A stretch of DNA of 64,000 nt from the NCBI GenBank assembly GCA_903832055.1, contig CAILAC010000016.1:496001-560000 (forward strand). Reading direction: 5' to 3'. A program made the position numbers and the translations under genes. Origin of the DNA: an uncultured Acidobacteriota bacterium (lineage in GTDB: Bacteria > Acidobacteriota > Terriglobia > Terriglobales > Acidobacteriaceae). The notes under the pieces are model-generated. The model saw only the letters and a list, made by a program, of their open reading frames with translations, ran no database searches and was not told the origin of the DNA. Of the stretch, positions 27,325-36,491 are shown one piece after another (the stretch's first letter is position 1; every line of letters begins with the position of its first letter).

Positions 27325-28113
27325 ATGTCAGCACCCTATCAATCCGCTACCCGTTTCAACGCAGGCACCATAAAGCTTGAGATACATCCGACGGGCAAGG
27401 CCGCTGGAGAAGCCGCCGGGCACGCCGCTGCCGAAGAGCTGCGCAGGCTGGGCCAACTGGGCCAAAGCATTGGCGTCATCTTTGCCACGGGTGCTTCACA
27501 ACTGGATACACTCGACGTATTAACATCGCTTCCGGACGTGCCGTGGAGTCTCATGCAGGGGTTTCATATGGATGAGTATGTGGGACTGGCTGAAGACCAC
27601 AAGGCATCCTTTCGACGTTATCTTCGCAAGAGCCTGACTGGCCGTGTGCACATGCAGGAGTTTTCAGAGATCAATGGCAATGCCGAAAATCTTTTCGAGT
27701 ATGGCAACGAATACATGCGCAAACTCACTCTTGCTGACCCGAAGCTTTGCCTGCTGGGAATAGGAGAGAACGGTCACCTCGCCTTCAACGATCCTGCCGA
27801 GGCAGACTTCAACGATCCTCTGGGGATCAAGGTCGTCACGCTTGACGATGCATGCCGGCAGCAGCAAGTCTCTGAGGGTTGGTTCGCAACACGAGATGAT
27901 GTCCCCAGGCAGGCTCTCACACTGACGATCCCCACCTTGTTCCGGGTACCCAAGTTGATTGTCTCTGTTCCTGGCCATCGCAAGGCAGAGGCAGTCCGGC
28001 GTACATTCGAAGAACCGATCTCTACAGCTTGCCCGTCGACGATTCTGCGCACACATCCTGACGTCACGATCTATCTGGATGTCGACTCGGCGGCGCAGTT
28101 GAAGGGCATCTGA
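27325..28113 (+). CDS. Glucosamine-6-phosphate deaminase family protein (NagB-like)
   Basis: 262 residues from ATG 27325 behind AGGAAGGG; a longer frame to 27256 is not needed. NagB/RpiA-fold blocks: GVIFATGASQLDTLDVL, the catalytic SLMQGFHMDEYVGL (Asp of MDEY), LLGIGENGHLAFNDPAE (catalytic His and Glu/Asp relay), and TLTIPTLFRVPKLIVSVPG. Expected reaction: glucosamine-6-phosphate to fructose-6-phosphate plus ammonia, though members here may act on other amino sugars. It is 110 bp behind the TonB receptor and 55 bp before the oxidoreductase, fitting one transcription unit. A second paralogue lies at 40103. Confidence 0.9.
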   Translation: MSAPYQSATRFNAGTIKLEIHPTGKAAGEAAGHAAAEELRRLGQLGQSIGVIFATGASQLDTLDVLTSLPDVPWSLMQGFHMDEYVGLAEDHKASFRRYLRKSLTGRVHMQEFSEINGNAENLFEYGNEYMRKLTLADPKLCLLGIGENGHLAFNDPAEADFNDPLGIKVVTLDDACRQQQVSEGWFATRDDVPRQALTLTIPTLFRVPKLIVSVPGHRKAEAVRRTFEEPISTACPSTILRTHPDVTIYLDVDSAAQLKGI

Positions 28114-28167
28114 TCAGAACGCATTCCATAGTGATTCAATCGTGAGTAAATCCGGGGAGGCAAGGCA

Positions 28168-29595
28168 ATGACTGAAGAAACAGGGCAGGGCTTTAACCGT
28201 CGCACATTTGTCAAGGGAGCAGGAGGTCTGGCGCTCGCGGCAGGTCTGAGTGCAAAGTCATACGCACGCGTGCTCGGAGCCAATGACCGCATTCGCCTCG
28301 GACTCCTTGGCTGCGGCGGCCGCAGCGAAGGCCATGTGCACATGGCTGAACTAGCCTCCAAACAGATACCCGTTGAAATGGTTGCGGTCTGTGATATCTG
28401 GAGCCTGGCGCGGGAACATCGGGCTGCCCAGGTCAAGCGCGTCTTCGGCCACGAGCCACAGTCGTACAAGTATTCCGAAGACATGCTCAGCCGCAATGAC
28501 ATCGATGGCGTGATGATTGCCACTGGTGACTTTCAGCACGCCAAGTTATGCGCGGAGGTGGTTCGCGCGGGCAAGGACTGCTACGTTGAAAAGCCCTTTG
28601 CCAACGTGCTTTCAGAGGCCATTGAGACCCGCGATCTGGTGAAGAGCTCCAAGCAAATTGTGCAGATGGGAACCCAACATCGCAGTCAGCCCTATCCTTT
28701 GGCGGTGCGTGACATTATTCGATCGGGTCGCATTGGCGACATTGTTCACATCGAGCAGGAATGGAATGTGAACGAAGAGCGATGGCGCTTCAACGATATG
28801 GACACCGGCCGCAACAAAGAAATGTTGATGGACATCAACATGGAGTGGAAGCAGTGGCTCTATGGCAGAAAATCACAGTTGCGCGAAGAAGACACGGATT
28901 GGAAGCGCTGGCTGCTCGGCAAACCAGATCGCCCGTTTGATCCGCATGTATATCTTGAGTTCCGCTTGTACAAGGACTTTTCTTCGGGGATTTTTGACCA
29001 GTGGCTCAGCCATGGATGCGATATGGTTCATCTCTGGACAGATCAGGCTTATCCTGAGAGCGTTGTCGCCAATGGCGGAGTCTTTACCTGGAAAGACGGG
29101 CGCGATAATCCTGATACCTGCGTAGCCGCAATTACCTATCCCAAAGGCTTTCTCTACACCTACAAAACAATCTTTGGCAATAGCTATCGCAGCTTCTCCC
29201 GAATTCATGGACGCGACGGCACCATCGAGAACTATGGCGGAGAGGGTGCCTCTCTGTTCACTGTGACGCGGGAAGGTGGACGGCATGAATTCGATCCGAC
29301 GGAGTCTGGTCCGGTGTATACGAAGACTCCCATTGTCGGTCCTGCTGAAGATCGGGAGGAGATTGTGCGCGTACCAGGTGCTCCGGAGCCAAACTCACTT
29401 GGCCCTGATGATGACGACGTCGAGCATCTGGTGAATTGGCTAAGGGCTATGCAAAATCGCACGCAGCCAAATGCCACTGTCGATCACGGCTTTTCACACT
29501 CGCTGGTATGCATTATGGCGACGCAATCATACTGGAGCGGACGCAAGCTCTACTGGGATCCCAAGAACGAGAAGATCGTGGAGAACCCCGTGTAG
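28168..29595 (+). CDS. Tat-exported Gfo/Idh/MocA-family oxidoreductase
   Basis: 475 residues. The N-terminal FNRRTFVKGAGGLALAAGLS is a Tat signal. A Rossmann fold follows (RIRLGLLGCGGRSEGHVHM), then GKDCYVEKPFANVLSEAIE with the EKP motif and MGTQHRSQPYPLAVRDIIRS. The C-terminal beta domain includes WLSHGCDMVHLWTD. NAD(P)-dependent oxidation of sugars or glycoside-derived polyols is typical, and exported members often keep NADP tightly bound. In this cluster it probably modifies imported sugars together with the TIM-barrel epimerase. An insertion with two similar WKQWL/WKRWL segments (residues ~225-245) is seen in related secreted members. Confidence 0.92.
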   Translation: MTEETGQGFNRRTFVKGAGGLALAAGLSAKSYARVLGANDRIRLGLLGCGGRSEGHVHMAELASKQIPVEMVAVCDIWSLAREHRAAQVKRVFGHEPQSYKYSEDMLSRNDIDGVMIATGDFQHAKLCAEVVRAGKDCYVEKPFANVLSEAIETRDLVKSSKQIVQMGTQHRSQPYPLAVRDIIRSGRIGDIVHIEQEWNVNEERWRFNDMDTGRNKEMLMDINMEWKQWLYGRKSQLREEDTDWKRWLLGKPDRPFDPHVYLEFRLYKDFSSGIFDQWLSHGCDMVHLWTDQAYPESVVANGGVFTWKDGRDNPDTCVAAITYPKGFLYTYKTIFGNSYRSFSRIHGRDGTIENYGGEGASLFTVTREGGRHEFDPTESGPVYTKTPIVGPAEDREEIVRVPGAPEPNSLGPDDDDVEHLVNWLRAMQNRTQPNATVDHGFSHSLVCIMATQSYWSGRKLYWDPKNEKIVENPV

Positions 29596-29711
29596 TGCCG
29601 CGCGCCAGCAGAGTGGTTGTACTCGGCACAGAGGTGTTCCGCTTGAATCGTGACGGGTTCCTTCCAGGCAAACCATGAACTACCATCAACCAGATGTGAA
29701 GGGTAGAGAGT

Positions 29712-31667
29712 ATGAAACAAACGAAGTGTAGCGAGCTGCTGTCCTTTGGATTTCTCTTCGCGCTGACTGCAGCTGCAGTGTATGGACAGACCACCAGCGA
29801 GAGCGTCCAGCCCATCCTGTCTCAGCCGGTGCAATCCGTGGATGTCACTGCCTTTCAGTTGGAGCAATACCTGACCCACCGCATCACACCACTGCCTACT
29901 CCCAGCACTGCGAAGGAATGGGCAGATCAGCAACAGAAGCTCAGAAAACACGTCCTCGAGGACATTGCCTTTCACGGCTGGCCAGACGATTGGGTCCACT
30001 CTGCGCCGAAGTTTGAGCAAGTGGGAGCGACTGAACCGAGGGCTGGCTATCGAGTGACCAAATTTCGCTATGAGATCGTGCCCGGCTTCGATGCGACCGC
30101 GATTTTGTACGAGCCTGAAAAACTCAACGGACGCGTTCCAGCCATTCTGGATGTCATCGGTCATGAACCGAGAGGAAACGCCGCAGAGTACGAGCAGAAG
30201 CGCGCCATTAACTTTGCCAAGCGCGGCATGATTGCCCTGAGCCTTGGATGGGTCGGCTTCGGTGAACTTGCTGTCAAGGGTAATGACCACGATGATGCTG
30301 GAGCGCTTGATCTTGTGGGAAGCAATGCCATGGGCTTCTTTTACCTGGGGATGCGACGCGGGCTCGATTACCTGGCCAGTTTGCCCCAGGTTGATACCAC
30401 AAGACTAGGAGTGTCTGGGCTTTCCGGTGGCGGATGGCAGACAACAGTGCTGAGCGCAACGGATCCTCGCGTAGCAGTAAGTGTGGAGGTTGCGGGGTTT
30501 GGATCCTTTCCGTTCAACATTACGCACCCTCGTGATACAGACGAGATAGAGGAGAATGCGACCGATCTCAACATGGGCTTTGACTATCCCTTCCTTGTCG
30601 GCATGCGCGCGCCCCGCCCCACACTTGAAATTCATAATGCCGAGGATGATTGCTGCTTTCGTGCGGCGCTGGTGAAACCCACAATCTACGACCAGGTGAA
30701 GCCCCTCTTCCAGCTCATGGGAAAGCCAGACGCACTGGCATGGTACGAGAGCAGTGATCCGGGTACGCATAACTACCAGTTAGTCAACCGGCTTCATACA
30801 TACAGCTTTTTCGCAGAGCACTTTCATTTGCCGCCAATCACCGAGGAGATCCCCAGTTCGACCGAAGTTAGGACTCAGGACGAAATTGCAATTGGCGTGC
30901 CAGCAGACAATCTGACGATCAACGGTCTGGCCAGAAAGATGGCAGCCAGCATCCAGCGACCCACGATTCCTGCTGAGAACAAGGCGCGCGCTGAGTGGGT
31001 CACCACGCAGCGGGAAAAGCTCAAAGCTGTCACGCGCTACACACCCGTCTCCGTTGCCAACGCGCCACGCATCAGCAACACAAAGCGCATGGCGATGCAG
31101 ACCCTCTCATACCGCTTTGACCTCAGTAACGGATTGAGTGCGACCGGTGTCTGGTTGAAAGCGAACGATGCCGGCGAAGATCCTCCGGCCATCATCGTGC
31201 TCAGTGACTCGGGCTACCAGTCTTCAAGCGAGGCCGTTTCGCAGCATGTGAATCACGGCGAACAAGTGCTCGCACTGGATCTTCTTTTTACTGGATTTAC
31301 TCGCCCCCAGGTCCCAGATACGACAGATTGGGAAACACTGGTTGCCAGCTCCGGGGATCGCCCGCTGGGCCTCGAAGTGGCTCAGCTGATCGGGGTCGCC
31401 AAGTGGCTCAGGCGAAGTCATCCTGACACGCAGGTTAAGGTGGAAACCGATGGTATCCGTTCGGGAGTAATTGCCTCGGTTGCCGCAGCGATCGAACCAG
31501 GAATCTTCTCTGCAATTACCAGCCATCACGCCATGAAGAGTCTGAGCTATCTCATTGATACTCCCGTCGCCTTCCGGTCCGCGGCAGATCTCTTCTGTCT
31601 GGATCTTTACAAGTATTTCGACATCGATTCAATCACTGCCATGGCGGCCCCAACAAGCGTTCAGTGA
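29712..31667 (+). CDS. Secreted alpha/beta-hydrolase, acetyl-xylan-esterase-like
   Basis: 651 residues with a signal peptide (LLSFGFLFALTAAAVYG). The alpha/beta-hydrolase core has the nucleophile elbow GVSGLSGGGWQTTVL (Ser in GLSGGG), an oxyanion block VPAILDVIGHEPRG, the acid region EIHNAEDDCCFR, and a His candidate in DPGTHNYQLVNR. The second half (residues ~370-651) looks like a degenerate repeat of the same fold (PAIIVLSDSGYQSSSE) without a clear catalytic serine. This two-part structure occurs in peptidase S9/AXE1-like esterases. Role: likely removal of acetyl or other acyl groups from polysaccharide. Starts 116 bp after the oxidoreductase. Confidence 0.8.
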   Translation: MKQTKCSELLSFGFLFALTAAAVYGQTTSESVQPILSQPVQSVDVTAFQLEQYLTHRITPLPTPSTAKEWADQQQKLRKHVLEDIAFHGWPDDWVHSAPKFEQVGATEPRAGYRVTKFRYEIVPGFDATAILYEPEKLNGRVPAILDVIGHEPRGNAAEYEQKRAINFAKRGMIALSLGWVGFGELAVKGNDHDDAGALDLVGSNAMGFFYLGMRRGLDYLASLPQVDTTRLGVSGLSGGGWQTTVLSATDPRVAVSVEVAGFGSFPFNITHPRDTDEIEENATDLNMGFDYPFLVGMRAPRPTLEIHNAEDDCCFRAALVKPTIYDQVKPLFQLMGKPDALAWYESSDPGTHNYQLVNRLHTYSFFAEHFHLPPITEEIPSSTEVRTQDEIAIGVPADNLTINGLARKMAASIQRPTIPAENKARAEWVTTQREKLKAVTRYTPVSVANAPRISNTKRMAMQTLSYRFDLSNGLSATGVWLKANDAGEDPPAIIVLSDSGYQSSSEAVSQHVNHGEQVLALDLLFTGFTRPQVPDTTDWETLVASSGDRPLGLEVAQLIGVAKWLRRSHPDTQVKVETDGIRSGVIASVAAAIEPGIFSAITSHHAMKSLSYLIDTPVAFRSAADLFCLDLYKYFDIDSITAMAAPTSVQ

Positions 31668-31728
31668 GGGACGTCTGCAAAGTAGACTCCACCGCAAGCG
31701 GGTGGGGAATCAGGAAGAGAGGGACAAA

Positions 31729-33048
31729 GTGAGCGTCTTGCCATCATCACAAAGATCAGCCAAGCCTCAACGCATGGGGCGAGTCCGATGGTGGATTGTC
31801 TGGACGCTCTTCTTCTCAACCGTCACCAATTACATCAGCCGGCAAACATTCTCCGTATTAGCTCCGCTTATCTCCGCTCAGTTTCATCTGTCGCATACTG
31901 ACCTCGCCAAAATCCTGGGCGCATTTCAGATCTCCTATGCCGTGACCTGGCTTCTCGGCGGCATCTTTCTTGATGCAGTTGGAACTCGGATCGGGCTGGC
32001 CCTGGCTGTGGTCTTCTGGTCCGTGGTCAACATGTTCACCGGCTTCGCAACCTCCGTATTCAGCTTCGCCGCCTTTCGATTCCTACTGGGAATAGGCGAA
32101 GGCTTCAACTGGCCGGGTGCAAGTAAAACTGTCGCCGAATGGTTTCCAAGCGAAGAGCGCGGCCTTGCCGTAGCGATTTTTGACAGTGGGTCGAGCATTG
32201 GTGGCGCGCTCGCCGCAATGGCCATTCCTCTTATCGCGTTGAAATTCGGCTGGCGTGCCGCGTTCTTCTTTTCCGGCGCAATCGGCTTCGTATGGCTGCT
32301 TTTGTGGTTGCGCGTCTATTATCCCCTCGATCGCCATCCACGCGTGACGCCGGAGGAGCGTTCATTCATTCACGCGGGCCAGGACGTACCCGTAGCTTCT
32401 CCTGATCGAGGCGTGCAGCGCTGGCTTCGCCTTCTGGGCAATAGGAATGTCTGGGGAATTGTGCTTGGACGCGCGCTTACCGACCCTATCTGGTGGTTCT
32501 ACGTCTTCTGGCTGCCCCAGTATCTAAGTGATGCGCGAGGTTTCAGTCTCCAGCGAATTGCCCTCTTTGCATGGATGCCTTTCATCGCCGCCGATATTGG
32601 CAACTTCACCGGTGGCTTGATTTCTGGTTACTGCATTCGTCGTGGTATCCCTGTCGTTCGCGCTCGCATCTGGGTGTGCGCGATAAGCTGTCTGCCGATA
32701 CTGGCAGGTATACCAGCAGCCAGTGTGCATAGCGTCTATACGGCAATGGGATTGATCTGCTTTGCCTTGTGGGGTTACGCCAGCTGGTCCACCATGGGTT
32801 TGACACTGCCATCAGACCTGTTTCCCCAGGACATAGTGGCCACAGTAACGGGGCTGAGCGGACTGGCGGCTGGCCTCGTTGGATCGGTGTTCACAATGGC
32901 TGTGGGGATGCTCGTGGATCGATTTGGCTACGCTCCGGCATTTCTGGTTGCTGGTCTTTTGCCGCTATTCGCCACGGCCTGCTTGCTCGTTCTGGTCCGC
33001 GCACCGAAAAACCCCGCAGCCAGTAATCCATCCCAGTCATCCATTTGA
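31729..33048 (+). CDS. MFS transporter, hexuronate/sugar-acid type (ACS family)
   Basis: About 439 residues with twelve hydrophobic segments. GTG 31729 follows AAGAGAGGGA and gives the normal N-terminus (RMGRVRWWIVWTLFFSTVTN); the upstream open frame to 31555 overlaps the esterase and is discarded. YISRQTFSVLAPLI, GGIFLDAVGTRIGL (loop 2-3 motif), RFLLGIGEGFNWPGASKTVA and EWFPSEERGLA are the anion:cation symporter signature shared with ExuT/GudP-type sugar-acid permeases. Expected to import a uronic or aldonic acid with protons across the inner membrane. Last gene of the plus-strand sugar cluster. Confidence 0.92.
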   Translation: MSVLPSSQRSAKPQRMGRVRWWIVWTLFFSTVTNYISRQTFSVLAPLISAQFHLSHTDLAKILGAFQISYAVTWLLGGIFLDAVGTRIGLALAVVFWSVVNMFTGFATSVFSFAAFRFLLGIGEGFNWPGASKTVAEWFPSEERGLAVAIFDSGSSIGGALAAMAIPLIALKFGWRAAFFFSGAIGFVWLLLWLRVYYPLDRHPRVTPEERSFIHAGQDVPVASPDRGVQRWLRLLGNRNVWGIVLGRALTDPIWWFYVFWLPQYLSDARGFSLQRIALFAWMPFIAADIGNFTGGLISGYCIRRGIPVVRARIWVCAISCLPILAGIPAASVHSVYTAMGLICFALWGYASWSTMGLTLPSDLFPQDIVATVTGLSGLAAGLVGSVFTMAVGMLVDRFGYAPAFLVAGLLPLFATACLLVLVRAPKNPAASNPSQSSI

Positions 33049-33586
33049 GTCACCTCAAAATGCATGTGCCCTCTCTGCGCCGGGCGGCATGTCAGGAATA
33101 GACCTTTGGCGCGGCGAATGCCCAGCTTCGCTCCATGGCAGGTCATGGTGGCGGTTGCTGTGCGCAGTCTAAGGTGTCATCCGCTGACCTGGATGATTTT
33201 GGCAAGACGTTTGCCCGTTCATTCAAGTCCTGCCACTATTCTTGGTTGCGCGCGGTTGTGAACTCTGCGTTGATCGATCAACCTCGTCGTCAACATAATG
33301 TTCTCAATTCGCAGAGCGTTTCAATTCATTCAGACCTCTGCTTTCTTATGCATCCCAGGATTCGATCTCGGTGCTGAAGCGTGTTTTTGAGTGTCTTGTG
33401 CGCCTTATGAGCCCAATGCGATATCGAATCAATGACTTAGAATTCGTTCCCGTTCTGTTATGAAAGACCCCCAGGCCAGTGCCAGAAGGCCCGAAATGAT
33501 TGGAGACAGGCCAAAACAAGCCCAAAAGGAATTTCACACGCGCTTATGTTGACAATATCCATTGCTACTATTACATTTTTATATGT
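33049..33586. other. 538 bp without a supported gene
   Basis: No frame with recognisable domain. Contains the likely promoter for the regulator gene at its right end (33549-33577). Slightly A+T-richer than the neighbours. Confidence 0.4.
33549..33577 (+). promoter_or_regulatory. Sigma-70-like promoter of the MerR-like gene
   Basis: A perfect -35 TTGACA at 33549-33554 and TACATT at 33572-33577, separated by 17 bp. The predicted start of transcription falls about 33584, only a few bases before ATG 33587, so the mRNA may be leaderless. Confidence 0.5.
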
Positions 33587-34318
33587 ATGATGAACACAGA
33601 GCAGAACAAGGAAGCCGGCAAGTTTCCCTGGACGGTTGAAGAACTGATCGCGGTTGCAGAGCGCGTGATTTCTTCGGATCCGATGCTGTTCGCTCATCCT
33701 GAAAGGGAGAGCAACAAGGATCTCAATGTCCGGCTGATTCGGGATTACGTTGTCAGGGAGTTTATTCCACGGCCGGAGCGGGTAGGGCGGGAAGCGCATT
33801 TTGGCCTGAATCATCTGGTGCAACTGCTTGCAGTCAGGTTGCTGTTGCGCAGCCAGAAATGGTCTCTGCCCGCGATCAAGGCGAGTCTGGCGACAACCAG
33901 CACGGAGGAGTTGCTGAGCGACCTGCTCAGTCCGATCCGTTTGCAGATCGAGGCAGAGTTCCGGCAGGCTTCGGGAACGCAGATGATGTCGGATCAGGTC
34001 AAGGCCAACAGGGTGAAGACGCCAGAGCTGAATCCGGCGCAGTTGTTGATTGAGCGATTCAAAGGTGGGGTTCAGCCGAAGGCGATACCGAGCTCAATGG
34101 CAAGGTTCAATATCAGCAGATCGATGGTTGCGGCGCCACAGCCGGAGAGTCCGCTTTTTAAGCGAATGCAAAGCACCAGCAGCAAGCTGCATGTCCCAAT
34201 TGACCCAGGATGTGATGTCGTGATTGACGCCGAGCGGATGAAGTCGCTGACGCCAGAAGAAGTTGAACGCCTCGGAGAGGCACTGAAAAGGCGTCTGCTG
34301 GACGAGCTGGCGCGCTGA
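33587..34318 (+). CDS. MerR-like DNA-binding regulator
   Basis: 243 residues from the double ATG at 33587/33590. Residues ~35-110 resemble a MerR winged helix: VRLIRDYVVREFIPRPERVG, EAHFGLNHLVQLLAVRLLLR and WSLPAIKASLATTSTEELLS, i.e. helix-wing-helix with the RPxRxG..AxF.LxHLxQL pattern. The C-terminal ~130 residues are a variable, polar region with a closing acidic helix (LTPEEVERLGEALKRRLLDE). It ends 15 bp before the VWA protein, so the two are an operon and it probably controls that operon. Not a full MerR dimer helix by eye, hence the cautious name. Confidence 0.7.
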   Translation: MMNTEQNKEAGKFPWTVEELIAVAERVISSDPMLFAHPERESNKDLNVRLIRDYVVREFIPRPERVGREAHFGLNHLVQLLAVRLLLRSQKWSLPAIKASLATTSTEELLSDLLSPIRLQIEAEFRQASGTQMMSDQVKANRVKTPELNPAQLLIERFKGGVQPKAIPSSMARFNISRSMVAAPQPESPLFKRMQSTSSKLHVPIDPGCDVVIDAERMKSLTPEEVERLGEALKRRLLDELAR

Positions 34319-34333
34319 GAGGAGCGTTGTTTT

Positions 34334-35707
34334 ATGTCAAATGAATTTGGTCTGACTCTGGTTGCCGCGCGGCCTGCCCTGCTGGCAGGGCAAAACAATA
34401 TTGTGGATGTGCTGATTCGTGTGCAGGCGCCGGACGCTCCTTCGAGCGGCCTCCCGGAGCGCCCCCGGCTCAATCTTGCCATCGTCATCGACCGCTCCGG
34501 TTCAATGTCAGGTCAACCATTGCATGAGGCCAAGCGGGCTGCTGCATTCATGATTGACAGCCTGAAAGCGACAGATCGCGCCTCCGTTGTTGTTTACGAC
34601 GATACGGTCAATGTCATTGCCGAAAACCAGCATGTTGAGAACAGGAATCGTTTCAAGGCGGCAATCGCTCAAGTCGATTCAGGTGGCTCAACAAATCTGC
34701 ACGGTGGATGGCTGAAGGGTGCGGAGGAGTCAGCCAGGCATCTTTTGAAGGGTTATACAAGTCGCGTACTCCTGCTTTCGGATGGTCAGGCGAATGTCGG
34801 AATGACCGTTGTCACTGAAGAGATCGCACACCAGTGTGCGCAGCTTGCCGATACCGGCGTCACCACCTCGACCTATGGTCTGGGGAGCGGATTCAACGAG
34901 GAACTGATGGTGGCCATGGCCCGGTCTGGCCGTGGCAATGGGTACTACAGCCAGAATGCCGAACACCTGATGGAGCGTTTTCACGAAGAGTTCTCGTTAC
35001 TGTCGGCGCTCTGTGCGCGCAATGTTCGCTTGCGCCTTGCGCCTCTACCGGGGATTCGCTGCGAAATGCTGAATCTCTATGAGGCGGCGAAGGATGGCAA
35101 CTGGCAACTGCCCGACTTGACTTACGACGGCGAGGCATGGGCGGCGGTTCGTCTGAAACTGGGATCTGCGGGCTTGCCGGCTGCGGGAGAGTCGCTGGCA
35201 CTGCTCAAGGCATCGGTTGTTTTCGTTGACCTGGAAGGTGCAGAGTGCCAGATTCGCGAGAAATGGCTTACGCTCCCGGTTTTGACCGAAAAGGAGTTCG
35301 AGAAAGTTGCGGTAAACGGGGATGTTGTTCGCCGGGTAACGGAGGCAGAAGCCGCTAAATTGCAGGAAAACGCGGCCCGCGCCGCGAAGGCCGGTGACTG
35401 GAAAAGAGTCGATATGATCCTGATGCAAGCCCGTCAGATGGCCCAGCACAGTCCATGGCTGAGTGAGATTGTGGTTTACCTGGAGAAGCTTGCTGCTCAA
35501 AAGGATGAAATGCGATTCAGCAAGGAAGCTCGGTATAGCGCTATGAACATGAGTTCCCGGCAGCGCTCAAAGAAGGAGTTCGACGCGGATTTTTCTGAAA
35601 TGGGGGCACTAATGCACCTTCAGAGAAGAGTTGAGCAAGGCACAACCGGACGCTTTGGACAGCAGGAACCAGGGGAGACGGATCCTCTCGACCCCTTTGA
35701 CAAATAG
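34334..35707 (+). CDS. von Willebrand factor A domain protein
   Basis: 457 residues; start behind GAGGAGCG. The VWA domain (~45-215) keeps a complete MIDAS: VIDRSGSMSG (DxSxS), GGSTNLHGG (Thr) and LLLSDGQAN (Asp). There is no signal peptide, so it is probably cytoplasmic. A beta-rich region follows, then helices (EAEAAKLQENAARAAKAGDW) and a polar tail. Similar VWA proteins usually team with MoxR-type ATPases; none lies here, the only partner being the MerR-like gene upstream. Its role is unknown. The copy of the tRNA-Leu end lies 146 bp downstream. Confidence 0.88.
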   Translation: MSNEFGLTLVAARPALLAGQNNIVDVLIRVQAPDAPSSGLPERPRLNLAIVIDRSGSMSGQPLHEAKRAAAFMIDSLKATDRASVVVYDDTVNVIAENQHVENRNRFKAAIAQVDSGGSTNLHGGWLKGAEESARHLLKGYTSRVLLLSDGQANVGMTVVTEEIAHQCAQLADTGVTTSTYGLGSGFNEELMVAMARSGRGNGYYSQNAEHLMERFHEEFSLLSALCARNVRLRLAPLPGIRCEMLNLYEAAKDGNWQLPDLTYDGEAWAAVRLKLGSAGLPAAGESLALLKASVVFVDLEGAECQIREKWLTLPVLTEKEFEKVAVNGDVVRRVTEAEAAKLQENAARAAKAGDWKRVDMILMQARQMAQHSPWLSEIVVYLEKLAAQKDEMRFSKEARYSAMNMSSRQRSKKEFDADFSEMGALMHLQRRVEQGTTGRFGQQEPGETDPLDPFDK

Positions 35708-36060
35708 CCTTACTGATGAATCCGAATGAACTGTACCCGAGCAATAACTACGATAAGATTCGTGTCCGAGCTACTGAGGGGCAGGCAATTCGTATCGCAA
35801 AGAGACATCTTGAGTCGCAGGAACGCCTCTTTGGTGGTTGCTCACCTTCAATTCCGACGAGACAACTTCTCTTGGGGGTTAGCCCCCCCTCTCGGCACCA
35901 GAGTTTTAATTCAAGCCTTTTCTTTCCAGTGGCTTACGTCGGCATCCAGGGCGCTGCAGACATCCGCTGCGACACGATTTCTTGGACAAATGCAGGGACC
36001 GCAAACCTATGAAGGGCATCCTGAGAAGCCTTTCGGAGGGCTGGCGTTCGTCCGATTGCG
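35708..36060. other. 353 bp around the tRNA remnant
   Basis: Between the VWA gene and the convergent EamA gene. It contains the tRNA-Leu remnant and, just left of it, TTGGTGGTTG (35831-35840), close to the TTGGTGGCTG motifs beside the intact tRNA. Frames here are short and motif-free. Confidence 0.5.
35853..35900 (+). repeat. Degenerate copy of the tRNA-Leu 3' end (candidate attR)
   Basis: The 48 bases here match 5985-6033 of tRNA-Leu(CAA) with about five substitutions and one missing base in the T-loop. They include GAGACAAC of the variable arm, TGGGGGTT and CGGCACCA with the CCA end. Orientation is the same as the tRNA. The 5' half of a tRNA is absent, so this is not a functional gene. Such 3'-end duplications mark the far junction of elements integrated into tRNA genes. 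Confidence 0.75.
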
Positions 36061-36477
36061 TCACGCTGAGAGAAGAATGACAGCAATCAGCGCACAGCCA
36101 ACTCCTGCCCACTGCAGCGGGGGCACGGATTCATGGAGCAGTACCGGCACCAGCGCGATGACCACCACAGGATAGAGCGCTGTGAGCGGCGCAACGATCG
36201 AGGCTTTGCCGCCGCTCTTGAGCGATGCGAAGAGAGCCCATGCACCTACGGCGTTGAGAAGTCCGCTCAACAAGGCGTAGGTGAGGTTGACCTTTGAGTA
36301 ATGGAAGATCGCGGGTCCGCGGTAGAAGAATGGCTCCAGGATCAGGAACCCTACTACGAGCCAGATGAGGGAGGATTCCGCGGAGATGTAGTTGGTGGAT
36401 AGCTTTTGCAGGAGGCCGACAACGCCCCAGGCAATGAGCGTCAGGATGGAGTACAAGAGCCACGGAGGAATATGCAT
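36061..36477 (-). CDS. EamA/DMT half-size transporter, second of a pair
   Basis: 138 residues with four or five hydrophobic helices (LLYSILTLIAWGVVGLLQKL; LIWLVVGFLILEPFF; LTYALLSGLLNAVGAWALFA; VVVIALVPVLLHE; GVGCALIAVILLS). It carries one EamA repeat, including the ALYPVVVIALVPVLLHESVP block. Full DMT permeases have two such repeats; here the adjacent gene encodes the other half, so the two probably form a heterodimer. It starts 14 bp after that gene and belongs to the amino-sugar operon upstream. Substrate unknown, perhaps the sugar catabolised there. Confidence 0.85.
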   Translation of the reverse strand: MHIPPWLLYSILTLIAWGVVGLLQKLSTNYISAESSLIWLVVGFLILEPFFYRGPAIFHYSKVNLTYALLSGLLNAVGAWALFASLKSGGKASIVAPLTALYPVVVIALVPVLLHESVPPLQWAGVGCALIAVILLSA

Positions 36478-36491
36478 CTGCGTTGGTTCTC

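Noticed and set aside
35853-35900. Second functional tRNA-Leu
   Set aside because: The 5' half, D-arm and anticodon arm are missing and the T-loop has lost a base, so only an attachment-site remnant is claimed.
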